Shown here in pieces: positions 33,933 to 42,315 of a stretch of 64,000 nucleotides of DNA (the stretch's first letter is position 1; each line of letters opens with the position of its first letter). Where the stretch lies: assembly GCA_964494505.1 (NCBI GenBank), contig CAZBRO010000005.1, positions 124,001 through 188,000 of the forward strand, written 5' to 3'. The notes below the pieces were generated by a model. It saw only the letters and a list, made by a program, of their open reading frames with translations, did no database searches and had not been told where the DNA came from. The DNA is from CAIYRG01 sp964494505. Lineage in GTDB: Bacteria; Pseudomonadota; Alphaproteobacteria; Micropepsales; Micropepsaceae. A program made the translations under genes and the position numbers.

Positions 33933-34361
33933 CTAGGCCTTGGGTGGCGGCGGCGGCGCGGTGAAATAGGTGCCGCGGCCGCTCGCGAGCAATTTCCCGG
34001 TCTCGTCGTACACATGGGCTTCGGCGGTCGAGAATTGTCCCCCTGCGCGCACCACGCGGCCCTTCACATAGAGATCGCCCGGCATGGCGGGCGCGTGATA
34101 ATCCACCCGCATGTCGATGGTCGGCACGCCGCGGCCGGTCTTTTTCACCAGCGCCCAATCGGCCGCAAGATCGACCAGCGCCGCCAGGATTCCGCCATGG
34201 GTGTAGCCGCGGTCCGGATTCACCACCCATTCCTCGCGCCATTTGGCTTTGATCTCGATGCCGTCGTCGGAGACCGCCAGCACCTGCAGACCCAGCCACT
34301 GATGAAACGCCCCGCGCGCGATCAGCCCCTGGACTTTCTCGATCGTGATGTCTTCGCTCAT
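33933..34361 (-). CDS. PaaI-family hotdog thioesterase
   Basis: This 142-residue single hotdog domain contains the family pattern NPDRGYTHGGILAALVDLAADWA, where the aspartate near the end of the central helix is the expected catalytic acid, followed by TIDMRVDYHAPAMPGDL. Such enzymes hydrolyse acyl- or phenylacyl-CoA thioesters, often to rescue CoA from stalled catabolic intermediates. Its ATG overlaps the stop of the upstream MDR reductase (ATGA), and the acyl-CoA ligase follows, so the three genes form one unit. The C-terminus is a short proline run (APPPPPKA). Confidence 0.85.
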   Translation of the reverse strand: MSEDITIEKVQGLIARGAFHQWLGLQVLAVSDDGIEIKAKWREEWVVNPDRGYTHGGILAALVDLAADWALVKKTGRGVPTIDMRVDYHAPAMPGDLYVKGRVVRAGGQFSTAEAHVYDETGKLLASGRGTYFTAPPPPPKA

Positions 34362-35362
34362 GGCGTCACCACGACTTTGCCGATCACCTGCCGGTCCTGG
34401 ATCAGGCGCAAACCCTCAGCCGCGCCTTCCAGCGGCACGACCTTGTCGATCATCGGTTTCATGTGGCCGGCCTCGATCATCTGCATCAGCGCGATCAGGT
34501 TCTCGTCGTAGAACGAATTCGAGCCGATGATCTGCAGCTCGAAGCTCCAGATGTAGCGCAAATCTTCCTTCGGGTCGTAACCGGCGGTCGCCCCGCACAC
34601 CAGCACCTTGCCGCCGCGCTTCAGACAGCGGAGCGACGGCAGCCAGGTGTCGCCGCCGGTGAAATTGATCACCACATCGACGCCGCCCTCATAGGTGCGC
34701 CGCTGCGGCTTGCCGTATTTCTCGACCGCCCATTTGGAGAAATCGGTCTTCGTGTAATCGAGCGTCTCGTCGGCGCCCATCTCGCGCAGTTTCGCCATCT
34801 TCTCTTCGCTCGACGCACAGGCGATCACGTGCGCACCGATATGCTTGCACAGCGCGACGCAGCCTGTGCCCACACCACCCGACGCGCCCAGGATCACCAC
34901 CTTGTCGCCCGCTTTCACGGTGTTGTGCGTGATCAGCATGCGGTGCGCCGTGCCATAGGCCACCGGCAGCGATGCCGCGTCTTCGAAGCTCACGCGATCG
35001 GGCACCCGGATCAGCTGATCGGCCGCGACCAGGCAATATTCCGCCATGCCGCCGTCCAGCATTTCGCCCATCAGGCCTTTCTTCTTGTTCAGCGGGTTCA
35101 CCAGGACGCGCTCGCCCACGCGCCAGCCCTCGACGCCGGGGCCCAGTTCGGCGATCTCGCCCGCCATGTCGAGCCCGATCACCACGGGCAGCGGCACCTT
35201 GATCCCCGGCATCCCCTTCACCGTGAACACGTCGTGATAATTGAAGGAGGACGCCCGCACGCGGATCACCACATGGCCTTCGCTCGCGCTGGGCTTGGGA
35301 TGATCGTCCACCAGCTCGAGATTTTCGAGGCCGCCATGCTGGCGGAGCACCAAAGCCTTCAT
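34358..35362 (-). CDS. Zinc-free medium-chain dehydrogenase/quinone oxidoreductase
   Basis: This 334-residue protein has the MDR layout: N-terminal GroES-like domain (VVIGLDMAGEI, 61-70) and a Rossmann domain with GASGGVG (159-165). The zinc-binding GHE and the four-cysteine lobe of alcohol dehydrogenases are missing, which places it with NADPH-dependent quinone or enoyl reductases. It is the first gene of the minus-strand unit with the thioesterase and acyl-CoA ligase and probably reduces an unsaturated intermediate of the same pathway. It is divergent from the UbiD gene at 35482, with about 120 bases shared as promoter region. Confidence 0.85.
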   Translation of the reverse strand: MKALVLRQHGGLENLELVDDHPKPSASEGHVVIRVRASSFNYHDVFTVKGMPGIKVPLPVVIGLDMAGEIAELGPGVEGWRVGERVLVNPLNKKKGLMGEMLDGGMAEYCLVAADQLIRVPDRVSFEDAASLPVAYGTAHRMLITHNTVKAGDKVVILGASGGVGTGCVALCKHIGAHVIACASSEEKMAKLREMGADETLDYTKTDFSKWAVEKYGKPQRRTYEGGVDVVINFTGGDTWLPSLRCLKRGGKVLVCGATAGYDPKEDLRYIWSFELQIIGSNSFYDENLIALMQMIEAGHMKPMIDKVVPLEGAAEGLRLIQDRQVIGKVVVTP

Positions 35363-35481
35363 TCGCCGGACCTCATTTTCAGCTGCCGCCTATCTAGCCC
35401 GCTGCGTGCGGATTGGCTAGGAAAAGGACGGATTTCCCGATGTGAAATATGGGCGGGCGCGTGGACCCGCGGAGAAGCGCG

Positions 35482-37074
35482 ATGCAGGAGAATTTCAGGC
35501 AGTTTCTGGGCCGCCTGCGCGACGCGGGCGAACTGATCGATATTCGCCAGCCGGTCGACATCCGCCACATCGCCACCCTGGTCGATCAGTCGGACAAGGC
35601 TCTGCTGTTCCACAATGTCATCGGTTACGCCATGCCGGTCGTCTCGGGCATCATCCGCTCACGCGAGCGCGCGATCATGTCCATGGGCGCCAAGACCTAT
35701 GGCGAGATCGAGACGAGGCTTAGGAAAGGCATCGACAACCCGATACCGCCGATCATGGTCAACACCTCGCCCACCCGCGAGGTGACGATGACGGGCGACG
35801 ATGTGGACCTGTTCAAGCTGCCGATCCCAATGTCGTCGATCTACGATGGCGGCCCGATGATCACGGCGGGAGTCGTGATCGCGCGCGACCCCGAACTCGG
35901 CATGAACAGCGGCATCTACCGCTTCATCGTCAAGGAGAAGGCGCTCACCGGCATCGACATCGTGACGCCCAACAATATGCGGCTGTTCGCGGACCGCGCC
36001 TACAAGGCGGGCCGGCCGTTGCCGATTTCCATCAGCATCGGCACGCATCCCTTGGAGATCATGGCGTCGGGTTATCGCGCGCCCTTGGGCGTGGACGAGA
36101 TGCACATCGCGGGCGGATTGCGCGGGCAGGCGATCGAGCTTGCGCCCTGCAGCACCATCGATGTGCCCTATATCGCGGATGCGGAAATCGTCATCGAAGG
36201 CGAAATCCTGCCCACGGGGTGGACGTGGCCGGAAGGGCGCTTCGGCGAATTCACGCGCCTGATGGGAGGCCTGCACTGGAATCCGCTGGTGAAGATCAAG
36301 GCGATCTCGCACCGGAAGGACGCGATCTATTATTCGCTGCACATGCCGTGGGAGAACACCTGGCTCGCTGCGCCCACGCGCTATGCCGCCATCCGTCAGG
36401 CGCTGAAGACGGCGGGCGTGACGGTGAAGGACATCAACGTCACGCTGGGGGGGTGCGCCTTCTGGCACGCGGTGATCTCGATCAAGAAACAGGCGGGCGA
36501 GGGCAAGAACGCAATTCTTGCCGCGCTCTCGGTGATGGATTTGAAACATGTGGTGGTGGTCGACGACGACATCGACGTGTTCAATCCGATGGATGTGGAA
36601 TGGGCCATTGCCACGCGCGTGCAGGGCGACAAGGACATCCTGATCGTGACGAATGCGCGCGGGAAGCCGCTCGATCCGAGCCTGCCGCCGACGCCGCCGG
36701 GCCAGGTCCCGACCACAGCGAAGGTCGGCATCGACGCGACCATCGGTGAAGGAATCCCGAAGGAACGCTACGAACGCATCGCCTACGCCTATGCGGATAC
36801 GGCGAAGATCGCGGATTACGTGAAGGGCAAGAGCGATGCGGCGGGCGAGGCCGGCGATGAAGGCGCGGTTGCGGCCCTGGCCGAAGACATCCTCTCCGCC
36901 ATCCGCGAGAAGCCGCTGTATTACACAGAGATCGCCGAACGGTTCGGCAGTCACGATTTCCAGACGGTCGCGCGCGCGCTGGGGTCTCTGCACACGAGCG
37001 GACGGCTGTGGCAGGACCCGGAGGGGCGCATGTGCGAGCGCGGCTCGAAATTCGCCGCAAAGCCGCCGGGATAA
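35482..37074 (+). CDS. UbiD-family decarboxylase with extra C-terminal winged-helix-like domain
   Basis: Residues 1-450 are a UbiD-type enzyme: MQENFRQFLGRLRDAGEL start, IPMSSIYDGGPMIT, the conserved WPEGRFGEF (about 248-256) and VVVDDDIDVFNPMDVEWAI. UbiD enzymes use prenylated FMN to add or remove CO2 on unsaturated or aromatic acids. Residues about 460-525 are additional: a helix (ALAEDILSAIREK), YYTEIAERFGS and DFQTVARALGSLHTSGRLW, then a short wing, which looks like a winged-helix fold. I chose ATG 35482, preceded by GGAGAAG, over ATG 35449. UbiX, which makes the cofactor, is not in the window. Confidence 0.85.
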   Translation: MQENFRQFLGRLRDAGELIDIRQPVDIRHIATLVDQSDKALLFHNVIGYAMPVVSGIIRSRERAIMSMGAKTYGEIETRLRKGIDNPIPPIMVNTSPTREVTMTGDDVDLFKLPIPMSSIYDGGPMITAGVVIARDPELGMNSGIYRFIVKEKALTGIDIVTPNNMRLFADRAYKAGRPLPISISIGTHPLEIMASGYRAPLGVDEMHIAGGLRGQAIELAPCSTIDVPYIADAEIVIEGEILPTGWTWPEGRFGEFTRLMGGLHWNPLVKIKAISHRKDAIYYSLHMPWENTWLAAPTRYAAIRQALKTAGVTVKDINVTLGGCAFWHAVISIKKQAGEGKNAILAALSVMDLKHVVVVDDDIDVFNPMDVEWAIATRVQGDKDILIVTNARGKPLDPSLPPTPPGQVPTTAKVGIDATIGEGIPKERYERIAYAYADTAKIADYVKGKSDAAGEAGDEGAVAALAEDILSAIREKPLYYTEIAERFGSHDFQTVARALGSLHTSGRLWQDPEGRMCERGSKFAAKPPG

Positions 37075-37101
37075 CCCGGAGAGGGCTGCGTCCGCCCTTC
37101 C

Positions 37102-37132
37102 GTCCGGCTTCGCGCTATGCGCTGCGCCGGAC
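37102..37132. repeat. Extragenic inverted repeat between convergent genes
   Basis: GTCCGGC (37102-37108) pairs with GCCGGAC (37126-37132). It is followed by a second imperfect inverted repeat of CCTTCCCCCT/GGGGCGAAGG type near 37134-37156 and by short TCGCTATTCGC tandem copies to about 37195. It lies between the stops of the UbiD gene and the convergent secreted-protein gene and may act as a two-way terminator. Confidence 0.5.
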
Positions 37133-37198
37133 ACCTTCCCCCTCAAGGGGCGAAGGAACCGCTCGCTACTCGCTATTCGCTATTCGCCACTCGCGTCT

Positions 37199-38101
37199 TC
37201 AAAAATCCGGCTTCCCGGCTTCGGGAATCGGAACGAGGCCCTGGTTGAAGCGGTCGCCATTGTTCTCGGAGCAGACGACTTCTTCCATCGCATGGTCCGC
37301 CTTGAACCAGGTGCGCATCATGGTGATGGGCGCGTTATAGGCGTTGGGGTCTTCGACCCGCGCAATCGCGGTCAGGCTGCCGCCGTCGGGGCTTATCGTG
37401 AACCGCTCGACCACATGTTCCTTGTCGGAATGCGGCGTACGGAAATTGTCGATGTAGCTGAACTTGTTCGCGGAGAGACCGATGGTATCCACCACCAGCG
37501 TGTCGCCGCCCTCGTAATGACCGACGGATTCGCCGAACCAGGATGGCTTCGGATTTGCCGAATGCTCGCGATTGAGGAAGACGCGGCGCACCATGTGGTC
37601 GCGCTGCCAGATCATCCACACTTCGTCGAGCTTCTGAATGAAATAGAGCGGCTCGAACGGATAGATGAGCTGGCCCGGAACGCCGCCGGGCCAGCAGCGC
37701 GATTGCGCGACAAAGGGCACCTGCCGTTTGCCCTGGAGAATCTCGTCGTTGGTCGCTTGCACCGCGGCGGCAACCCAGGGTTTGAGGATCGGGTCCTTGC
37801 TGTTGGCGATGCGAACGGTAGGCTGGCGGCCGTTGATCTTGACGAAAGCGGTGTCCTGGCTTTTGGCGAGATCGTTTTCGGGCGCGTCGACGACCGAATT
37901 GTTGACGAAGGGATAGGCCGGGTCATTCGCCATCGGACCGTGGCCGTTGCCGGGCGGAGGGTCCTGCCAATCCTCGAAATTGGTTTGCCACCCGAAATCC
38001 TTGGAGGCGAGATCGGGGATCGATGCCTTCCGGGCTTCCTGTGCGAATACGGCGGGTATCAAAATGGTGGCAAGACTGGCGGCAATGACGAGCCGGCGCA
38101 T
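37199..38101 (-). CDS. Secreted protein of unknown function
   Basis: A 300-residue protein with a clear signal peptide (MRRLVIAASLATILIPAVFAQ, cut probably after AVFA) and a soluble, tryptophan-rich body. Recognisable stretches are SRCWPGGVPGQLIYPFEPLYF, SWFGESVGHYEGGDTLVVDT and DNFRTPHSDKEHVVERF. The same type of protein occurs in many Bradyrhizobium- and sphingomonad-like genomes near aromatic-acid genes, but I cannot assign a reaction. It is probably periplasmic. It is transcribed alone, convergent to UbiD and divergent from trxC. Confidence 0.75.
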   Translation of the reverse strand: MRRLVIAASLATILIPAVFAQEARKASIPDLASKDFGWQTNFEDWQDPPPGNGHGPMANDPAYPFVNNSVVDAPENDLAKSQDTAFVKINGRQPTVRIANSKDPILKPWVAAAVQATNDEILQGKRQVPFVAQSRCWPGGVPGQLIYPFEPLYFIQKLDEVWMIWQRDHMVRRVFLNREHSANPKPSWFGESVGHYEGGDTLVVDTIGLSANKFSYIDNFRTPHSDKEHVVERFTISPDGGSLTAIARVEDPNAYNAPITMMRTWFKADHAMEEVVCSENNGDRFNQGLVPIPEAGKPDF

Positions 38102-38243
38102 ATCGGTGACCTCGTGCGCTGCGAACCATAATTTATAGCACTCGGAGCGGGCCTTCTACAGCGGGAATGGAGCATTCAATCGCGCGGGAGGGTTGATTGG
38201 CCGCGACCGCCGCCTAAATTATCTTTTGACATAGAGAGATCCC

Positions 38244-38699
38244 ATGCCCGATGGAACCCGCCACATCGTCTGTCCGCTTTGCGCGGCCGTGAACCGCGTG
38301 CCGGCGGCCAAGGACGCGAGCGCGGCGAAATGCGGCAAATGCCACAAGCTGCTGTTCAGCGGCCATCCGTTTCCCGCAACCGCCGCGACCTTTGCCCAGC
38401 AGGTCCAGCAGAACGACATTCCCGTCGTGGTCGATTTCTGGGCGACCTGGTGCGGGCCGTGCCGTGCGATGGCGCCTGTGTTCGAGAAAGCGGCCGCCGA
38501 ATTCGAGCCCGATTTCCGCTTTCTCAAGGTGGACACGGATGCGGAACAGGCATTGGCCGCGCAGTTCGGCATTCGCAGCATCCCGACGCTGATGATTTTC
38601 CGCCGCGGCGCTGTCGTGGCGCAGCGTGCTGGCGCGGTGGATGCGAACACATTGCGCGCCTGGCTCAGGCAGCACGCGGGTCTTCAACCCTCCCCTTAA
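38244..38699 (+). CDS. trxC: Thioredoxin 2-like protein with N-terminal zinc ribbon
   Basis: This 151-residue protein has an N-terminal four-cysteine zinc site (C10PLC13 and C30GKC33) followed by a thioredoxin domain with the WC70GPC73 active site and the cis-proline loop SIPTLMIF. That combination is the definition of TrxC (thioredoxin 2), a cytoplasmic disulphide reductase linked to oxidative stress in E. coli. AGAGAG lies just before the ATG. Its stop codon lies in a strong inverted repeat shared with the convergent gamma-glutamyltransferase gene. Confidence 0.92.
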   Translation: MPDGTRHIVCPLCAAVNRVPAAKDASAAKCGKCHKLLFSGHPFPATAATFAQQVQQNDIPVVVDFWATWCGPCRAMAPVFEKAAAEFEPDFRFLKVDTDAEQALAAQFGIRSIPTLMIFRRGAVVAQRAGAVDANTLRAWLRQHAGLQPSP

Positions 38700-38715
38700 G
38701 GGTCGAGGGGAGGGT
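38687..38715. terminator. Bidirectional terminator-like hairpin between trxC and the GGT gene
   Basis: A perfect 10-bp stem ACCCTCCCCT/AGGGGAGGGT (38687-38696, 38706-38715) with a 9-base loop covers the trxC stop. It lies between convergent genes, 11 bases from the end of the GGT gene. There is no long T run, so termination is a guess from position. Confidence 0.55.
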
Positions 38716-38725
38716 GAATTAAACA

Positions 38726-40549
38726 TCACCGTCCCGCGGCGTAGCCTTGCATGCCGCGGGGGTTGGCGGCGGCGCGGCGGCGGATGCCATCTTGCGAAGC
38801 CGCGGTCAGCCGCCCCTCCGACCAGAGCGGCCCCACTTCCACCGTGTGGCCACGGCGGCGCAGTTCCTTCACCGTCGCTTCGGGGATGCGGCCCTCCACC
38901 ACCACCACGCCGGGGCGCGCCACGCGCGGCCAGAACGAGCTTGGGAAATGCTCCGTATGCCACGCGGGCGCATCGATCGCCTGTTGCAGATTGTGCTTGG
39001 CGTGGATGTGGCGGAGCAGGAACTGGCACGACCATTGGTCCTGCTGATCGCCGCCGGGTGTGCCCCAGGCGAGATAAGGCGCGCCGTCGCGCAACGCGAG
39101 CGTCGGCGACAAGGTCGTGCGCGGCCGTTTGCCGGGTGCGAGTGCTGCCGGATGCGCCTCGTCCAGCCAGAACATCTGCGCCCGGGTCCCTAAGCAGAAT
39201 CCCAATTCCGGAATCACCGGAGAAGATTGCAGCCAGCCTCCGGAGGGTGTGGAGGAGATCATGTTGCCCCAGCGGTCGACGATGTCGAAATGCACCGTGT
39301 CGCCGCGCGTGCCTCCGAGCGGTCCGGCGGTCGGTTCGCCCGCAGCCGCGACCGGAGCCATACGGCCCGCCGTCGGTTCGCCTGCACCTGCGACCGCGCC
39401 CACGGCTTCGCCGATATGCACCTTGCCGCCGAAGCCCGGAATCGAACCGGGCCGCTGTTCCATACTGGCGCGTTCGCCGATCAGTCTGCGGCGTTCGTCA
39501 TTGTACGGATCGCTCAACAATACATCGCCCGGAATGGGCGAGAATTTGGCATCGCCGTAGAACGCGTCCCGGTCGGCGAAGGCAAGCTTCGCGCATTCGA
39601 CCTGAAGGTGGATGAAATCGGGTCCCGCCGGATCGAGGCCGTCGAGATCGAACCCTTTCAACAGCGCAAGCTGCTGCAGCAGCGCCGGCCCCTGACTCCA
39701 CCAGCCGGCCTTGCACACGGTATGACCACGGTAATCATAGGTGACCGGGGCTTCGGTATGCGGCGTCCATGCGGCGATATCCTCGCCCGTCAAGAGGCCC
39801 CGATGCGGCGTGCCGCTGGTGTCCATGGCTTCGGTGTTGCGGCAGAATTTGTCGATGGCCTCGGCGACGAAACCGCGCGACCACACCTCGCGTGCGCGTT
39901 CGATCTGACGTACACGGTCGCCGCCGGCGCGTTCGGCCTCGGACAGAATGCGCTCATAGGTCGCCGCGAGTACCGGATTCTTCAGAAGCGTCCCGCGCTC
40001 CGGCACCGCGCCGCCCGGCATGAACACCGCGGCAGACGTCGGCCAATGATCGCGGAACAGCGCCTCTACGCTGGCGATGGTTTCGACTTCGCGGTCGACC
40101 AGCGGATGACCCTCGCGGGCATAGAAGATCGCGGGCGCCAGCACGTCGCGCAAAGTCACCGTGCCGAAATCGCGCAGCAGCATCATCCAGGTTTCGAACG
40201 TGCCCGGCACGCAAGCCGCGAGCAGGCCAGAGCCCGGCACCTTGTCCAGGCCCATCCCGCGATACCGCGCGATGGTTGCCGCCTTGGGCGCCGTTCCCTG
40301 GCCGCAGATGACAATCGGCTTCCCGCTGCGCGCATCCCACAGGATGACCGGAACGTCGCCGCCCGGGCCATTCAGATGCGGCTCGACCAGCTGCAGCGTG
40401 AAGGCGGCGGCGACGCCTGCATCGAACGCATTGCCGCCGCGTTCGAGCATGCCCATGGCGACGGCAGTTGCGATCCAATGCGTGGAGGCGACAACGCCGA
40501 ACAGGCCCTCGATCTCGGGCCGCGTGGTGAAAGGAAGGGGAGGGAGCAT
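38726..40549 (-). CDS. Gamma-glutamyltransferase family protein
   Basis: A 607-residue Ntn-hydrolase of the GGT family. GNAFDAGVAAAFTLQLVEPHLNGPGGD marks the large subunit, and GDTVHFDIVD carries the threonine expected to become the new N-terminus and nucleophile after self-cleavage. SGGWLQSSP and RPRTTLSPTL follow in the small subunit. No signal peptide is seen, unlike the periplasmic E. coli enzyme, so it may be cytoplasmic. Just before the cleavage threonine is an odd insertion with two AGEPTAG copies from a roughly 50-bp imperfect DNA duplication (about 39310-39410). It is the last gene of a minus-strand operon with a VOC protein, NadX-like dehydrogenase and aldo/keto reductase. Amidase or acylase activity is possible. 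Confidence 0.85.
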   Translation of the reverse strand: MLPPLPFTTRPEIEGLFGVVASTHWIATAVAMGMLERGGNAFDAGVAAAFTLQLVEPHLNGPGGDVPVILWDARSGKPIVICGQGTAPKAATIARYRGMGLDKVPGSGLLAACVPGTFETWMMLLRDFGTVTLRDVLAPAIFYAREGHPLVDREVETIASVEALFRDHWPTSAAVFMPGGAVPERGTLLKNPVLAATYERILSEAERAGGDRVRQIERAREVWSRGFVAEAIDKFCRNTEAMDTSGTPHRGLLTGEDIAAWTPHTEAPVTYDYRGHTVCKAGWWSQGPALLQQLALLKGFDLDGLDPAGPDFIHLQVECAKLAFADRDAFYGDAKFSPIPGDVLLSDPYNDERRRLIGERASMEQRPGSIPGFGGKVHIGEAVGAVAGAGEPTAGRMAPVAAAGEPTAGPLGGTRGDTVHFDIVDRWGNMISSTPSGGWLQSSPVIPELGFCLGTRAQMFWLDEAHPAALAPGKRPRTTLSPTLALRDGAPYLAWGTPGGDQQDQWSCQFLLRHIHAKHNLQQAIDAPAWHTEHFPSSFWPRVARPGVVVVEGRIPEATVKELRRRGHTVEVGPLWSEGRLTAASQDGIRRRAAANPRGMQGYAAGR

Positions 40550-40584
40550 TTCGGACCGTCAATGTGCGTGACGGCCGGCACAAT

Positions 40585-41502
40585 TCACGACTTCGCCCGC
40601 CACGGCAAGTCGGCTGCGTTCTCCACAAAAATCCACGCGCCGGTGCCGAGCGCGGGCGGAAAGGGCGCGAACAGCATGCGGTCGCGCTGTTCGAAGCGAG
40701 CGGCGCGCGCGCGCAACACATTGGCAGTGGCGATGAGCGAATCCACGCGCAACGCATAGGCCCCGATGAAGGGGAGGCCCGGCACAGGCACGCCGGGCAC
40801 CAGCCGCGTGAACGCGGCGGCGGTCATGAGCTGCACGCCGCCGCGGTCGAGAAGGAAGCTGCGCCCCATATTGGTCGCCACGCCCGCCCGCCCGAGGAAG
40901 CGCGCATACCGCGCTTCTGCCTCGTCTACATCGGCAACCGCGGCCACCGCATCGATGAGTTGCTTGGCACCGTTCGGATGGGCGAGCCAGCGCTTTTGCC
41001 ACACCGCGTCTTCGGTGTGATGGGTCAGGTATTGTATGCGCCCTTCGGCCATCTCGCCCGGCACGATGCGTGCGACCGTGAAGGCGGCTTCCGCCGTTCC
41101 CGTTTCCGTGCCCACCGGCCGGCGCAATGCGACGAGAGGCGCGGTGCGAAAACCCGCGGCGGTGAGCCGTGTCGATGCTCCCTGCGCATCGGCGACCGAA
41201 AACGCCATCAGATGCAGGCCCGCATAACGCGCAAGTCCCTCATCGAATTCGCGCGTCAGCGGCGTTTCGGACGTCTTGAACAGAACCTCGATATAGCCCG
41301 CCGGCAGCATCGCGGTGATGTTGCCCGTGCCTGCCGGGAAGCTCGTGCCGTTCGGGCCGGGATTGGTCTGGACGGACACCGGCGTCGGCGCGAAGCCCGC
41401 CTGAATCATCCCTTTCGCGGCTGCTGCCGAATCGGGCACCCAATGCGCCACATGGTCGAGGAAGATCTCGTTCCCGACCGGCAATTGGCGCGTGGCATCC
41501 AT
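40585..41502 (-). CDS. VOC/glyoxalase-like domain protein
   Basis: A 305-residue protein with an N-terminal vicinal-oxygen-chelate half beginning FLDHVAHWVPD, then NITAMLPAGYIEVLF and GLHLMAFSVADA. This is the pattern of the Glyoxalase_3-type proteins, where H and E residues in these strands can bind a metal. The second half is less conserved. Members are often annotated as extradiol-dioxygenase-like, but the reaction is not known. It begins one base after the NadX stop and is followed 35 bases later by the GGT gene, so it belongs to the same operon. Confidence 0.75.
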   Translation of the reverse strand: MDATRQLPVGNEIFLDHVAHWVPDSAAAAKGMIQAGFAPTPVSVQTNPGPNGTSFPAGTGNITAMLPAGYIEVLFKTSETPLTREFDEGLARYAGLHLMAFSVADAQGASTRLTAAGFRTAPLVALRRPVGTETGTAEAAFTVARIVPGEMAEGRIQYLTHHTEDAVWQKRWLAHPNGAKQLIDAVAAVADVDEAEARYARFLGRAGVATNMGRSFLLDRGGVQLMTAAAFTRLVPGVPVPGLPFIGAYALRVDSLIATANVLRARAARFEQRDRMLFAPFPPALGTGAWIFVENAADLPWRAKS

Positions 41503-42315
41503 CTACGTGCCCACCCGCAAGGGCGCCGTCATCTTGCGCAAGGCCGCAATCGCCGACAGCGCCGTGATGCGCCCGGTCTTCGGATTTTCGCTCGGGACGT
41601 TCTCGATGCTCATTTCGAAGCGCGCGGAATCGGCTTCCACGGTCACGCGATGGATGTTGCGCGTGACGTTCGGGTCGGCCCAGATTTCGATGGTGGTGCG
41701 ATCCGGCCCGATGCCCGCAAGCGAAAGGGCGGCCGCAACATTGACGTTTTCCGGAAAACCGGCGGCCGCTTCGCGGGCGCTGCCCTGGAAGACGCGTTTG
41801 GCCTCGGTGATGCCTTCGATGTCGATGGCGTTGCGCGTGAGATAGGGCGCGCCGATCAGCCCCTTCACCGGTTTGCGCGTCACCATGGTCACCGATTGAA
41901 TCGCGCCCTCGGCCGCGGCCGACACGGCATCGAAGCCGATCAGCGCGCCCGTCGGCACGATGATCTGGCCGCCATGCTCCTTGGCCAGCGCCAGCAGCTC
42001 CGGATGGCTGAGCAGCATCCCTGCGCTCAGCACCATCAATTTCTTCCCCGCGCCCAGAACCGGCGCCGCGATGGCGGGGAGCACGGCGGCGGGCGCGCAT
42101 TCGATCACCACATCGGAGCGTTCCGCCAATTCGGCGATCTCGAGAATGGGCGCCGTTGCGCCGATCTCGTTCAGGAAAGCTTCCGCCTTGGCGCGGTCGC
42201 GCACGCAAATGCCCGCCAGCACGATGTTCGGAATTCCGCCCTGATTAATTTTGCGCAGCACTGCGCGCCCGATGGCGCCCAGGCCCGCGATGCCGACCCG
42301 CAATGCGGCGCTCAT
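41503..42315 (-). CDS. nadX: L-aspartate dehydrogenase-like protein
   Basis: A 270-residue dehydrogenase with an N-terminal Rossmann motif (GIAGLGAIGRA), the catalytic-domain motif KPVKGLIGAPYL and the strongly conserved tail IEIWADPNVTRNIHRVTVEADSARF and NPKTGRITALSAIAALR. This matches the aspartate dehydrogenase family, which oxidises L-aspartate to iminoaspartate or runs in reverse to fix ammonia on oxaloacetate. Here it is not beside nadA/nadC but in an operon with an aldo/keto reductase (4-base ATGA overlap) and a VOC protein, so a catabolic role is as likely as NAD synthesis. Confidence 0.85.
   Translation of the reverse strand: MSAALRVGIAGLGAIGRAVLRKINQGGIPNIVLAGICVRDRAKAEAFLNEIGATAPILEIAELAERSDVVIECAPAAVLPAIAAPVLGAGKKLMVLSAGMLLSHPELLALAKEHGGQIIVPTGALIGFDAVSAAAEGAIQSVTMVTRKPVKGLIGAPYLTRNAIDIEGITEAKRVFQGSAREAAAGFPENVNVAAALSLAGIGPDRTTIEIWADPNVTRNIHRVTVEADSARFEMSIENVPSENPKTGRITALSAIAALRKMTAPLRVGT

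Noticed and set aside
33857..34015. N-terminal extension of the acyl-CoA ligase to 34015
   Set aside because: The extension is Pro/Arg low complexity and would overlap the thioesterase coding region; GGGGAGA precedes the ATG at 33856.
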